Notes: generated by a model not told the origin, from the letters alone. Counted from the first letter of the stretch, positions 36,158 through 45,780 are shown. The stretch: 64,000 bases of DNA from Crocinitomicaceae bacterium (GCA_016708105.1 JADJGJ010000004.1:186001-250000); one strand, 5' to 3'. Translations and numbers: made by a program.

Positions 36158-37335
36158 GATTTAATACCATTAGCTATTATAGAATAGTCTGATATTAACA
36201 AGTAAATTGTCAATATCTTTTCTTGAACTATATTAGACTAATGTATATATGCTATATATTTGAGGTATGGCAAATGCACTCTCTATTACGGTGAAAGAAT
36301 CGCTTAAGGACTTAAGAAGTCTCGTAAAAAATCTGCAGACCACCACGGTCCGAAAATAAAAATGCTTATTGAGATCAAGCGTTCTGATCGAGCATTAGGC
36401 AAGAATGAATTAGCGGAACTGATAGGTGTAAATCACAACAGTATTCAGACATGGCGGACTAAATATCAAAAGGGCGGTATATCCGAATTATTAAAGGATG
36501 GTAGAATTGGATTTAAGCCCTCCATAATAAGTAAGTCTGTGCATAAGAAAATTAAATTGAAGCTTTGTTCAGAGGATGCCGCATTTTCAAGCTACAAACA
36601 ATTACATGCGTGGGTGGAAAATAATTTTATTAAAGGAGTTAATTACAACAGCTTGCGTCATTATGTTAAAAGGCACTTTGGCATCGTTAAAAGTACCCCG
36701 CAAGAGTCATATTAAAAGGATAAAGAAGCGGTTGCTACTTTAAAAACTTCAAACGAATCTGTAAAGACAAAGTAAAACCACTATTGGGATGCTATAAAAG
36801 CATTAATATTTATTAGGATGAGAGTCGATTTGGACTACTCACAAGAACAGGGCGGGTTCTAACAGCAAAGGGGGTAAAACCCGTTTGTACTTATCAACAC
36901 AAATTCGAAAACACATACCTATATGGAGCATTCTCACCAATAAATGGAGATAGCTTTTGTTGGAACTGCCTTATTGTAATACAGATTGCTTTCAATATTT
37001 TATTCAAGAATTATCAAAGCAGAATCCAAAAGAACTTAAACTAATCGTGCTTGACAACGGAGCCTTCCATAAGGCAAAGAAACTAATCATACCCGAGAAT
37101 ATCATTTTAATTTTTCTGCCGCCTTATAGTCCAGAACTAAACCCCGCCGAGAAAATTTGGTGGCAACTCAAACAAGAGTTCGTTTGCAAATCCTTTAATA
37201 CCATCGATCAATTGGGCAAACACTTAGCCAAGGTTGTGAGGAGAATAATTACAACAAAAACAGTAAAGAAAATTTGTTCCTTCAAATATTTATTATGCTC
37301 TTTTTAGACTAAATTATATTGGCTAATGGTATAAT
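36158..37335 (+). mobile_element. IS630-family insertion sequence, copy 2 (inactive)
   Basis: About 1178 bp, near-identical to 21130-22309, with the same imperfect terminal repeats. The last ~510 bases are identical by eye. The first ~670 differ only by clustered indels of one to a few bases and about one substitution. The right end is 7 bp before the ATG at 37343. Confidence 0.85.
36267..37307 (+). pseudogene. IS630 transposase, frameshifted (copy 2)
   Basis: The N-terminal part up to VKRHFGIVKSTPQESY and the C-terminal part LELPYCNTDCFQYFIQELSK with LPPYSPELNPAEKIWWQLKQ are in separate frames. Breaks are near 36350, 36685-36815 and 36961. The break near 36350 (one base missing before the internal ATG at 36362) and the one near 36961 (TGGAACTG where TGGGAACTG would keep the frame) also occur in copy 1. 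Copy 2 keeps the first catalytic Asp (GAT, 36817-36819). Confidence 0.85.
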
Positions 37336-37342
37336 ATACTTG

Positions 37343-38329
37343 ATGCGTAGATTTTCACTATTCATTTTTACAAGTTTGTTTCTGACTTTTTCGTTTGAAG
37401 CTCAAGCTAGCTCTATAACAGCTACACAGAGTGGTGACTGGAATCAAACAGATACTTGGGGTGGTAGCGCCGTGCCTGATGGAACTCCTTGTTATGATAC
37501 TATTATAATTCCAGCCGGAATTACAGTGACGGTCACCAACACGGTAAATTTAACCGGTTGTCCGTCAACCATTGTTTTTGTTGATGGTGATTTAATATTC
37601 CAAAATGGAAAAAAACTAAACTTAAGTGATGGTTCTGTTGTTTGGGTTGCCGCAACCGGCTATATTGATGTGGGTTCAGGCGGTGGTTCATCAACCTATA
37701 TTACTATTGATGGTGACCAATATTGGAATGCTGCTGACGGACCTTTTGTTGGACCCGGGGTGCTATGTCAAAACTGTTCTCTACCTATTGAATTGATAAG
37801 CTTTACAGCTGAACTTATTGAAGGAGTTGTTGACTTAAAATGGCAAACAGCATCTGAAGAAGAGAATGATTATTTTGTCGTTCAACGCAGCATTGACGGC
37901 TTCACCTGGGAAAGCATTGCAGTGGTTGATGGTGCCGGAAATTCCAGTGTGCTTTTATCTTATGAAGCTGAAGACCGCATTCCTTACCTTGGTTTGTCTT
38001 ACTATAGATTAAAACAAGTTGACATGAATGGTGCCTTTTCTTTTTCTGATACACGCGTCATTTCAAATGGACAGTTTTATTCTGACCAAGAAATGCTAAT
38101 TATATCTCAAACATCTGGCAGTCAATCTACCTTTGTGATTTATTTTTCAGAGCCACTCAGCGGCACGCTGAATCTTTATATTACGGCAGTAAATGGTGCA
38201 ATTATTTATTCTGAAACTCGTGAAACAGCATCAGAAGAATGGGTGGTTATTCATATAGACCGGCCTCTTTCTGCCGGCATGTACGTGGTGTCAGCTAATC
38301 AGAAAATTGACAAAACCTTTGCTCAGTAA
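37343..38329 (+). CDS. Exported protein with T9SS-like C-terminal region
   Basis: A 328-residue protein from the ATG at 37343 (MRRFSLFIFTSLFLTFSFEA, signal peptide). Its N-terminal half is a beta-rich region typical of G8/right-handed-helix-like envelope proteins (TVTVTNTVNLTGCPSTIVFV). From residue 150 it carries LPIELISFTAELIEGVVDLK and YFVVQRSIDGFTWES, a module that commonly precedes a T9SS sorting domain. The tail (GTLNLYITAVNGAI, LSAGMYVVSANQK) is a degenerate sorting domain. The upstream region was replaced by IS copy 2. Confidence 0.8.
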   Translation: MRRFSLFIFTSLFLTFSFEAQASSITATQSGDWNQTDTWGGSAVPDGTPCYDTIIIPAGITVTVTNTVNLTGCPSTIVFVDGDLIFQNGKKLNLSDGSVVWVAATGYIDVGSGGGSSTYITIDGDQYWNAADGPFVGPGVLCQNCSLPIELISFTAELIEGVVDLKWQTASEEENDYFVVQRSIDGFTWESIAVVDGAGNSSVLLSYEAEDRIPYLGLSYYRLKQVDMNGAFSFSDTRVISNGQFYSDQEMLIISQTSGSQSTFVIYFSEPLSGTLNLYITAVNGAIIYSETRETASEEWVVIHIDRPLSAGMYVVSANQKIDKTFAQ

Positions 38330-38440
38330 TTCCTTAGTGCATTAAGAGAACGTCTTGACTAAATCAAGTTTATCAAAACGTGGGTCTTATCTCATTTTTT
38401 TGTTTAACTTTCGGCTTCTAAAATTTAAAACAAAACAATT

Positions 38441-39007
38441 ATGGGTATTGGTTTATGGGTGGCTATTGGTGTAGTAGTTCTTCTACTCATCATCTTCATC
38501 ACTATGTACAACGGGTTAGTTGGATTGCGCAACAACCGGGAGAATGCATTTGCAGATATTGATGTACAATTGAAACAAAGACACGATCTGATTCCGCAAT
38601 TAGTTGCAACCGTAAAAGGTTATGCTGAACAAGAAAAAGGAGTGTTAACAGCAGTAACGCAAGCAAGAGCACGCGCTATGTCTGCAGGCACAGTGAATGA
38701 TAAAATTGCGGCTGAAATTGCTCTTTCTGGTGCTATGTCACAATTCTCAATGCAAATGGAAGCTTATCCTGATTTGAAATCAAATCAAAACTTTATGCAG
38801 TTGCAACATGAGCTTTCAGACATTGAAAATAAGTTGGCTGCAGTGCGTCGTTTCTTTAACTCTGCTACTAAAGAGTTAAATAATAAAGTACAAAAATTTC
38901 CAAGTAATATTATTGCGGGCATGTTTAAATTCAGCCAAGAACCATACTTTGATTTAGGTGTTGTTCAGCGTGAAGAGTTAGATAAAGCTCCTGAAATTAA
39001 ATTCTGA
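38441..39007 (+). CDS. LemA family protein
   Basis: A 188-residue membrane protein: an N-terminal transmembrane helix (WVAIGVVVLLLIIFITMYNG), then the family motif GLVGLRNNRENAFADIDVQL with KQRHDLIPQLVATVKGYAEQ, followed by a helical bundle. The M48 peptidase gene starts 5 bp downstream, a common LemA/M48 pairing. LemA's own biochemical function is not known. Confidence 0.93.
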   Translation: MGIGLWVAIGVVVLLLIIFITMYNGLVGLRNNRENAFADIDVQLKQRHDLIPQLVATVKGYAEQEKGVLTAVTQARARAMSAGTVNDKIAAEIALSGAMSQFSMQMEAYPDLKSNQNFMQLQHELSDIENKLAAVRRFFNSATKELNNKVQKFPSNIIAGMFKFSQEPYFDLGVVQREELDKAPEIKF

Positions 39008-39012
39008 TTCCT

Positions 39013-39936
39013 GTGGCATACGTTGGACTATACAGCCAAATCAGAAGCAACAATTTTAAATCCATGCTTCTGCTAATTGGTTTTCCTTCAATTATCCTTG
39101 GTGCGGTTTGGCTCATCGTGTTTTTTATGGGCGATATGCGCTGGGAACCTTATCAAGCGGAAACGTTTTTGAAGGTTGCACCCCTTGTAATGGGCGGAGT
39201 TGCGCTTTGGTTTGTGGTGGCGTATTTTTTTAATGCGCAAATGATTCAATATGCAGCTCACTCTCACACCTTAGATCGTAAAAACAATATGCGGGTTTAC
39301 AATTTGGTGGAGAACCTGTGTATGTCTCAAGGGCGTCGCATGCCTAAAATCCAAATTATGGAAACGGATGCGCTTAACGCTTTTGCAAGCGGCATCAATG
39401 AAAAAACCTATACCATCACACTTACGCGTGGCATCATTGAAAAATTAGATGACGCAGAGTTAGAAGGTGTAATTGCGCATGAATTGGCGCACATCGTTAA
39501 TAAGGATGTTAGATTGCTTATTGTCTCTATCATCTTTGTGGGTATTCTCGGTTTTGTTGTTCAGGTATTGTTCAGGTCAATTTTATATGGTAATCATCGT
39601 GACCGCAAAAAGTCTGATGGTAAAGCCATGTTGATTATTTTATTGGTAACAGCTGTTGCCTATTTGCTTACAATACTTTTCAGATTTGCTTTATCACGTA
39701 AGCGTGAATATTTGGCTGATGCAGCCGCAGTTGAAATGACTAAGCGCCCTGATGCTTTAGCCGGTGCATTGAGAAAAATTTCAGGACATTCTGAAGTCGA
39801 AAATGTAAGTAGTTCTGATGTGAAATCAATGTTTATTTCTAACGAACCAAAAGCTGATGCGTTTTCAGCAATCACCGGTTTATTTGCTACTCACCCTCCA
39901 ATTCAAAAACGAATAGCATTTTTAGAGCAGGTTTAA
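39013..39936 (+). CDS. M48-family (HtpX-like) membrane metallopeptidase
   Basis: A 307-residue zinc peptidase with a GTG start at 39013. The zinc motif HELAH is in GVIAHELAHIVNKDV (about residues 154-168), and the third ligand Glu is in SRKREYLADAAAVEMTKRPD. Several transmembrane segments flank the active site, so the enzyme likely acts at the inner membrane in protein quality control. It is the second gene of the LemA operon, and a strong terminator follows. Confidence 0.93.
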   Translation: MAYVGLYSQIRSNNFKSMLLLIGFPSIILGAVWLIVFFMGDMRWEPYQAETFLKVAPLVMGGVALWFVVAYFFNAQMIQYAAHSHTLDRKNNMRVYNLVENLCMSQGRRMPKIQIMETDALNAFASGINEKTYTITLTRGIIEKLDDAELEGVIAHELAHIVNKDVRLLIVSIIFVGILGFVVQVLFRSILYGNHRDRKKSDGKAMLIILLVTAVAYLLTILFRFALSRKREYLADAAAVEMTKRPDALAGALRKISGHSEVENVSSSDVKSMFISNEPKADAFSAITGLFATHPPIQKRIAFLEQV

Positions 39937-39951
39937 AAAGACTGGCATGAT

Positions 39952-39997
39952 AAAAAAGGCGCAACGTTCAAAATGAAGTTGCGCCTTTTTTGTTTTT
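39952..39997 (+). terminator. Strong intrinsic terminator
   Basis: The 14-bp AAAAAAGGCGCAAC/GTTGCGCCTTTTTT stem has a 12-nt loop, and T-rich sequence follows on both strands. It can serve the LemA/M48 operon and the convergent peroxidase gene. Confidence 0.85.
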
Positions 39998-40044
39998 AAC
40001 GTAGGCGCAGTCCGCTACCTGCGCCCTCTAAGTGTAATGAAGCT

Positions 40045-41130
40045 TTATTCTCCCGGATCCTGAAATGCCGGATTAGAAATAAAACTGCTGTCAGAAAGCG
40101 AAACAAGAAACATATAGAGTTTGTATTTATCAGCCGGATTCATTTGACTGCCCCCTGTGCCAATATGTTTCATAAGAGGATCAATAGTGGGTGAATTCAC
40201 CAGACCAGTGCTGTAGTGATTAATCACCTCTTGTAATGTACTGAACCTACCATCATGCATGTAAGGTGCCGTGAAAACCAAGTTGCGCAAGGTGGGCGTT
40301 TTGAATTTGCCGTTATCATCCGGATCTCCGGTTACTGCTCCTCTACCCAAATCAGCAAAGCTTGCGTCTAGGCCGTTGTTGTGATATTTATTATCTGTCC
40401 ATAGCGGGTTAAAAGAGTCGCCGTGACAATGAAAACAATCACCTTTAGTTTCTTCCATAAAAATAGTGAAACCTTCGTAGGCAGCTTGCTCATCAACACT
40501 GTTCCATCCGCTGATTCCGGTTTGCAGGTATTTATCAAAGGGAGAATTGCCTGAAATTAATGTTCGCATAAATTGTGCAATGGCTTTGCTAATCAGCACA
40601 GAATCTATACTGGAGGTCCCAAAAGCTTGCTCAAACAAGGCGGGATATTGATCATCTTGTTGCAATTTAGAGGCAACGTTTGGCCAGGTATCATGCATTT
40701 CAACGGGATTAACAACCGGTCCAAACACCTGATTTTCTAAGCCGATTGCTCGACCATCCCAAAACAATTCAGGCATCCAGCCTAAATTAATGATGGGTGG
40801 CGCATTTCGTCCGCCTTCTATGCCGTCAATTCCTTTACTATAGGTGGTTGTATCACTGAATGACGCTGACGGAATATGGCATGATCCGCATGATTGTGTA
40901 TTGTCACCCGATAGCCGCTCATCAAAAAATAACATGCGACCCAAATCTACTCCCTCATTGGTTGTTGGATTGTTTGCCGGACTTTGAATAGGAGGTAAAT
41001 AATCTGAAATGATTCCAGGGTAATTAAAGTTATAGCCGGTTGGATCAGGTAATCCAAATTCATCATCCTTTCTGCAACTGATCAATGCGGCAAAAAGTGC
41101 AAGCGCTAGAAATGTGATACTGTGTTTCAT
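40045..41130 (-). CDS. Di-haem cytochrome c peroxidase (MauG-like) lipoprotein
   Basis: A 361-residue protein with a lipobox-like start (LALFAALISCRKDDEF). Two haem c motifs are seen: CGSCH near residue 80 and CFHCH near residue 235. The conserved LFFDERLSGDNTQSC segment precedes the first. Bacteroidota members of this family are anchored in the outer membrane or periplasm and reduce peroxide or act in electron transfer. The C-terminal distal motif TAPYMHDGRFSTLQEVINHY is present. Confidence 0.93.
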   Translation of the reverse strand: MKHSITFLALALFAALISCRKDDEFGLPDPTGYNFNYPGIISDYLPPIQSPANNPTTNEGVDLGRMLFFDERLSGDNTQSCGSCHIPSASFSDTTTYSKGIDGIEGGRNAPPIINLGWMPELFWDGRAIGLENQVFGPVVNPVEMHDTWPNVASKLQQDDQYPALFEQAFGTSSIDSVLISKAIAQFMRTLISGNSPFDKYLQTGISGWNSVDEQAAYEGFTIFMEETKGDCFHCHGDSFNPLWTDNKYHNNGLDASFADLGRGAVTGDPDDNGKFKTPTLRNLVFTAPYMHDGRFSTLQEVINHYSTGLVNSPTIDPLMKHIGTGGSQMNPADKYKLYMFLVSLSDSSFISNPAFQDPGE

Positions 41131-41249
41131 TTGTGTTTCATCAATAACGCATCAAATGAATGAAAGGTTTACAATGTGTAGTCATAAATATATCAAATAA
41201 TACCCTTCATGCTTGTCATCATCTATAATTACCTTTGTAATCTGATTCA

Positions 41250-41948
41250 ATGAGAATGAATAAAGTACATTGTGAAAATTTAGGACTGAGAGATTACAAA
41301 GAAGTTTGGGATTATCAGGAAGATAAATTCAAAAAAGTGATAGATCAAAAAATGGTTTTAAGAGAACAGCCAGATGCTGATCTTCCAACACATAGTTTGC
41401 TGTTTTGTGAGCATCCACACGTGTACACGCTGGGTAAAAGCGGTGAAGAAAATCATTTATTAATTAATGAAGATGACCTAAAAAAACACGGAGCTACGTT
41501 CTATAAAATTAACCGCGGTGGTGATATAACCTATCATGGCCCGGGCCAAATAGTGATGTATCCAATTTTTGATCTTGACCAATTTTTTACTGATATTCAT
41601 AAATACATGCGTTATTTAGAAGAGGCTGTAATACTTACTTTGTCTGAGTTTGGAATCGTTGGCGGACGCGTAAATGGATTAACCGGTGTTTGGATAGATG
41701 GGGGCACGGCGGATGCAAGAAAAATTTGTGCCATGGGAGTGAAAAGCTCAAGATGGGTAACCATGCATGGTATAGCGTTGAATGTGAATACTGATCTGAG
41801 TTATTTTAATCATATTGTACCATGTGGTATTGTTGACAAATCGGTGACCTCAATGGAAAAAGAATTAGGTAAACCGGTTGATATAAATGCAGTGAGAGAA
41901 TCTTTGCGCATCAACATGTCTAATGTGTTTGATTACGATTATTTTTAA
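41250..41948 (+). CDS. lipB: Octanoyltransferase
   Basis: A 232-residue enzyme that moves octanoate from ACP to the lipoyl domains of dehydrogenases. It carries the family motifs GGDITYHGPGQIVMYPI, RKICAMGVKSSRWVTMHG and NHIVPCGI, with the catalytic Cys in the last. Six bp separate its stop from the first in-frame codon of the hydrolase frame, and 18 bp from the hydrolase ATG. A TACCTTTG at 41230-41237 is a likely -7 box. Confidence 0.95.
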   Translation: MRMNKVHCENLGLRDYKEVWDYQEDKFKKVIDQKMVLREQPDADLPTHSLLFCEHPHVYTLGKSGEENHLLINEDDLKKHGATFYKINRGGDITYHGPGQIVMYPIFDLDQFFTDIHKYMRYLEEAVILTLSEFGIVGGRVNGLTGVWIDGGTADARKICAMGVKSSRWVTMHGIALNVNTDLSYFNHIVPCGIVDKSVTSMEKELGKPVDINAVRESLRINMSNVFDYDYF

Positions 41949-41966
41949 TTTAACTTGGTGGACGTG

Positions 41967-43190
41967 ATGAAAATTGTAAAAAAAATATTCAAGTGGCTGC
42001 TTATTCTTATTCTCTTGTTTTTGGTAGGAGTTAACTTAGCTATTGTAATAACCGGCCGATACTACATTTACAAAGGGGTTGCGCATACGTATTTAAAAGG
42101 TCACATCAAACCAACCATTTATGATTTAGAGGTTTTTAACAACAGAAAAGTTGAAATAGGTTCACCACAACCGTGGGCTGAACATCACAACCTCGGAAAA
42201 CTTACCTTATCACAAGATGAACGTGATTTGCTTGAGCGCCTTGAAACGGTTTCTTTTCTAGTAAGCTGGAGAGATACCATCATTTATGAAGAATATTGGG
42301 AAGAACACACGGTAAATACACTAAGCAACTCGTTTTCCATGGCAAAATCTGTTGTGTCAATATTGATTGGGGTCGCCCTAGATGAGGGGTTGATTCAATC
42401 ACTAGATCAGCCTGTAGCAGATTATTTACCTGAGTTTGATGATGAAAAGAAGAACATCACAATTCGTCATGTACTCACCATGTCAACCGGCTTGTCGTGG
42501 TCTGAATCTTATATCAGTCCGTTTTGTGATGTGGCAGAATTATATTATGATACAGATGATAGAGATTTGGCTTGTAATCGCAGAATCATTGAAGAAGAAC
42601 CCGGTAAGGTGTTTAGGTACAAAAGTGGTGACACGCAGGTGCTAATGTATATTCTGGCAGCAGCCACGGGCAAAAATATTTCTGAGTACGCAGCTGAAAA
42701 ACTTTGGAAACCCATGGGTGCTGAAAGTGATGCGTGGTGGAGCTTGGCTGGTGATGAGAACAGTACTGAAAAAGCATTTTGCTGTTTGTACGCCACATCA
42801 AGAGATTTTTTACGCCTAGGTAAATTAGTAAATCACCGCGGCAACTGGAATGGTAAACAATTAGTAAGTAGAGAATATATGGATGAATTTTGTTCACTTG
42901 CCCCACTGACTAAAGGTAACGGAAAGCCCAATAACACCTATGGTTATCAATATTGGATTTATACAGGTTTCCCTTTTGAAGTAACTTATTTCAGAGGCAT
43001 GCGTGGGCAATTCATCATTTCTATTCCTGAAAAAGAATTAGTGATTGTGCGCACAGGTCACAACAATTCAGCATCATGGCAAAATACCGAAGAGAAGAAA
43101 GATGACGCACTAGAAGGACACTACCAGGAATTGCCTCTTTATATTCAAACAGCTATTAATCTTGCCAATCAGGCGGGCGCAGCATATTGA
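41967..43190 (+). CDS. Serine beta-lactamase-like hydrolase
   Basis: A 407-residue protein from the ATG at 41967 with an N-terminal transmembrane helix (IFKWLLILILLFLVGVNLAI). The SxxK nucleophile is in SFSMAKSVVSILIG (about residues 125-138), followed by HVLTMSTGLSW and the Tyr motif RYKSGDTQVLMYIL. These are the marks of class C beta-lactamase/PBP-like hydrolases (COG1680). The substrate may be a peptide or ester, and resistance is not implied. Probably co-transcribed with lipB. Confidence 0.9.
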   Translation: MKIVKKIFKWLLILILLFLVGVNLAIVITGRYYIYKGVAHTYLKGHIKPTIYDLEVFNNRKVEIGSPQPWAEHHNLGKLTLSQDERDLLERLETVSFLVSWRDTIIYEEYWEEHTVNTLSNSFSMAKSVVSILIGVALDEGLIQSLDQPVADYLPEFDDEKKNITIRHVLTMSTGLSWSESYISPFCDVAELYYDTDDRDLACNRRIIEEEPGKVFRYKSGDTQVLMYILAAATGKNISEYAAEKLWKPMGAESDAWWSLAGDENSTEKAFCCLYATSRDFLRLGKLVNHRGNWNGKQLVSREYMDEFCSLAPLTKGNGKPNNTYGYQYWIYTGFPFEVTYFRGMRGQFIISIPEKELVIVRTGHNNSASWQNTEEKKDDALEGHYQELPLYIQTAINLANQAGAAY

Positions 43191-43239
43191 TGAACTCTTC
43201 ATCTGAAAATTGAATTATTTTTGTAGTCCTTTTTCACTA

Positions 43240-43653
43240 ATGAAACACCATATTCATATTCCAAAAGTTGAAAACATTGCAGTTGCAGTGGTGAAAGAAT
43301 GGAACGATGATAAAACCGTAGAGATTTACAATGTGTATTTGTTGAATTTGAAGTCGAATTCTATTCAAAACGCACTGGTTTCCTCGAAGGGATATGGTGA
43401 AAATGCCAACACCGGCGAACCAATTAAAACGTCTGTATTACGTCATTTCATTGGAGATATGAACGCATCATCGTTCGCCAAAATTGAACCTATTATGGAA
43501 GAAGTTTTTGGTTTGAGCAATGAATATTGGGTGAGCTTTTATGAGAATGGCCAAATTCATGATAAAAAATTCATTTTTCTAGCTGAATCTATTTGCGATA
43601 AAAACATGATTCAGGTGCCCGTAATGAATAAACGGGGAGTGGTTATTCAGTAG
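43240..43653 (+). CDS. Conserved Bacteroidota protein of unknown function
   Basis: A 137-residue soluble protein from the ATG at 43240 (MKHHIHIPKVENIAVAVVKE). I recognise it as a small conserved protein often seen in Bacteroidota and sometimes mislabelled a tRNA synthetase subunit; I do not support that label. It is composed of alternating strands (VEIYNVYLLNLKSNSI, WVSFYENGQIHDKKF) without a known motif. A TATTTTTG -7 match lies just upstream. Confidence 0.7.
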   Translation: MKHHIHIPKVENIAVAVVKEWNDDKTVEIYNVYLLNLKSNSIQNALVSSKGYGENANTGEPIKTSVLRHFIGDMNASSFAKIEPIMEEVFGLSNEYWVSFYENGQIHDKKFIFLAESICDKNMIQVPVMNKRGVVIQ

Positions 43654-43713
43654 GTCGAGTCTCTTAAGGTAAGAACAGGAAAAAAATTGGAGCATCCATA
43701 AATCCCATAGGAT

Positions 43714-44148
43714 TTATGGAATATTGTAATTTTCACAAACGCCGCCATCAATCTTTAAGCTTCCAGAATAGACGACTGGTTCTGAAGTGAGATAGGTAGC
43801 ATTTGTAATCTTATAGTTGATGATTTTTGATTCATCAGTACCCATTTCTGTTAAGTAAGTTACTCCCCCTTCACTACAAGCCGGTGCCGATAGATACGTA
43901 GAAGAAGTTGCCATACCACCAATAAACACTTCATCGACATAGATTTTTACATAGCTACAACCGGCTAATTGTAGACTGTTATTAGGAGCAAACCAAAATA
44001 CACATGAACCATCAAATTCACAAGACCCGTCATCATTTTTAGCTTCACTATTGTGGTTATTAGCCAGCGAGTTCGTACACCCCGGCTTTTTACATGAAGA
44101 CGCACTAAGGAACAACCCAATAAGGAATAGAAATAAGAATTTAGACAT
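43714..44148 (-). CDS. Small lipoprotein with Cys-rich GCxN...DGSCEF repeat
   Basis: A 144-residue lipoprotein with a signal peptide ending LFLSASSC (lipobox, Cys19). The mature region begins with GCTNSLANNHNSEAKNDDGSC, a variant of the GC(T/M)DPxAxNYDxxAxxDDGSC module frequent in Bacteroidota surface proteins. The rest carries paired Cys residues (GCSYVK, SAPACSEGG) and no enzyme motif. Three 18-bp direct repeats lie directly upstream. Function unknown. Confidence 0.75.
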   Translation of the reverse strand: MSKFLFLFLIGLFLSASSCKKPGCTNSLANNHNSEAKNDDGSCEFDGSCVFWFAPNNSLQLAGCSYVKIYVDEVFIGGMATSSTYLSAPACSEGGVTYLTEMGTDESKIINYKITNATYLTSEPVVYSGSLKIDGGVCENYNIP

Positions 44149-44170
44149 CAGATTGAAAATTTTATAGTGT

Positions 44171-44222
44171 ATAAAACCAAATGTAACAATAAAACCAAAT
44201 GTAACAGTAAAACAAAATGTTC
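44171..44222. repeat. Direct repeats upstream of the lipoprotein gene
   Basis: ATAAAACCAAATGTAACA occurs twice in tandem (44171-44188, 44189-44206), followed by a diverged third copy GTAAAACAAAATGTTC. The gene starts at 44148 on the minus strand, so the repeats occupy about -23 to -74 and could be binding sites for a repressor or activator. Confidence 0.7.
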
Positions 44223-44513
44223 ATGGGAGAAATGCACGATGTAACTATCCCCCATCAATTGAAATTTTATTAATACTGAATGGCATCAAGCGTGAGGTCA
44301 AGGCATCGGGTAAAATACAGTGGACGCTATGGTAGACAGTATTTAAGTTCAATAGTGTTTTTTGTTATAATCAATGTCTGTTCATATAAGAATGACACAA
44401 AATAACTATCACTAAGAACTAGTGCAACAACCCTTAATCAAAAAATCACGCAATAATTAACGCTACAACAAATGCATGAGTATAACTAATATATTTGGGA
44501 GAAATTAGTTAGC
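44223..44513. other. Non-coding stretch
   Basis: The 290 bases before the exonuclease gene hold no gene or RNA I recognise. A weak ACAGTATTTAAG/AGTATAACT region has no clear hairpin. Confidence 0.3.
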
Positions 44514-45230
44514 ATGCAACTCAAAAAAATATCCATCGAAAAAATCCTGTTTCTTGATATAGAAACCGTGCCTGAGGTGTATCACTTCAATGAGCTTTCA
44601 GCAGAAACAGCAAGTTTATTTGACCAAAAAACAAAGTACCAACAGAAAGAAGGTCAAACAGCGGCAGACGTTTATGAAAGGGCCGGTATTTACGCTGAGT
44701 TTGGTAAAATAATCTGCATCTCATGTGGCATTGTGCATGATAAACCTCAAGGAAAAGAAATTAGATTGAAATCTTTCTCAGGTGACGATGAAAAAAAGCT
44801 CTTGTTGGATTTTGCTAAATTACTTAACCAGCATTACAACATGCCACACCACATTTTGTGTGGACACAACGCAAAAGAATTTGATTTTCCGTTCATTGCC
44901 AGGCGCATGTTAATTCATGGAATTGATTTACCTCAAACACTTGATATTGCAGGAAAAAAACCATGGGAAATTGCTCACCTTGATACCATGGAACTATGGA
45001 AATTTGGAGATTATAAGCATTTCAGCTCCTTGTCATTATTGTGTCACATATTCAAGATACCAACGCCCAAGGATGATATCTCAGGCTCTGATGTAGCAAG
45101 AGTGTATTATGAACAGCAGGATTTACCCCGAATAGTGAAATATTGCCAAAAAGACGTGGTGGCATTAATCCAGCTATTTTTACGCTTTAGAAACGAGCAA
45201 CTTGTTGATGATGATGAAATTCATGAGTAG
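44514..45230 (+). CDS. 3'-5' exonuclease, PolB-like family
   Basis: A 238-residue RNase H-fold nuclease. The DEDD residues are visible in ILFLDIETVPE (motif I), HNAKEFDFPFIARRM (motif II) and KYCQKDVVALIQLF (motif III). No polymerase domain follows, so it is a stand-alone predicted DNA exonuclease. Its 3' end overlaps the start of the small lipoprotein gene by 17 bp. Confidence 0.88.
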   Translation: MQLKKISIEKILFLDIETVPEVYHFNELSAETASLFDQKTKYQQKEGQTAADVYERAGIYAEFGKIICISCGIVHDKPQGKEIRLKSFSGDDEKKLLLDFAKLLNQHYNMPHHILCGHNAKEFDFPFIARRMLIHGIDLPQTLDIAGKKPWEIAHLDTMELWKFGDYKHFSSLSLLCHIFKIPTPKDDISGSDVARVYYEQQDLPRIVKYCQKDVVALIQLFLRFRNEQLVDDDEIHE

Positions 45231-45780
45231 ATGCTCATTATGTTTTTTTGGTTTGATAATCCTGGTAATGAGTGCATGTTCTGGCAAAAAGAACCCAAAT
45301 CAAAACACAAGTAATTCAATTGATTTATTTGCTGAATTTGGCAAATATCCCGACACTGCTTTTGCCGGAATCTTTATTGAACAACCTGTGCAAGATGCAA
45401 AAAACCTATTGATTGGGAAGCAATTTATCGTCACGGATAGTTCTGGATCAATACAGTTATATCGGAACATGGATTCAACCGTGGTATTGTTAAAAGGCGA
45501 GCAAGTGATTGATGAGGTCAGGGTTGTGATGAGGTCTGTTAACAAAATAAATGCTTCAGAGGTATTAATAAAGAAGTTTAATTGCGGTAAGGAGGTGCAA
45601 AACACGATGCGAAATTATTTCTTGTTTACGTGTAGAGGAAAAAACGGCGTATTTAAAACCAGTGTTTTCATTCAATCTGATTATATTAGGATTTCATTTA
45701 AAAAGACACATCAATATGGCATTAATCAAGGCTTGCAGAGGCAATTATCCAAAAATTCCAACATCATGTTGGTTGGCTGA
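45214..45780 (+). CDS. Small lipoprotein of unknown function
   Basis: The start is the ATG at 45214 (MKFMSRCSLCFFGLIILVMS, then AC, lipobox); 45223 is an alternative. The mature part is about 165 residues without a known domain. The last 22 codons overlap the carbonic anhydrase gene by 65 bp in another frame. That is long for this genome, so the real end may be upstream or the 3' end may be shifted. Confidence 0.7.
   Translation: MKFMSRCSLCFFGLIILVMSACSGKKNPNQNTSNSIDLFAEFGKYPDTAFAGIFIEQPVQDAKNLLIGKQFIVTDSSGSIQLYRNMDSTVVLLKGEQVIDEVRVVMRSVNKINASEVLIKKFNCGKEVQNTMRNYFLFTCRGKNGVFKTSVFIQSDYIRISFKKTHQYGINQGLQRQLSKNSNIMLVG

Noticed and set aside
41967..43190. A true antibiotic-resistance beta-lactamase
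   Set aside because: It has the SxxK fold but is membrane-anchored and lies next to lipB; this superfamily is mostly esterases or peptidases.
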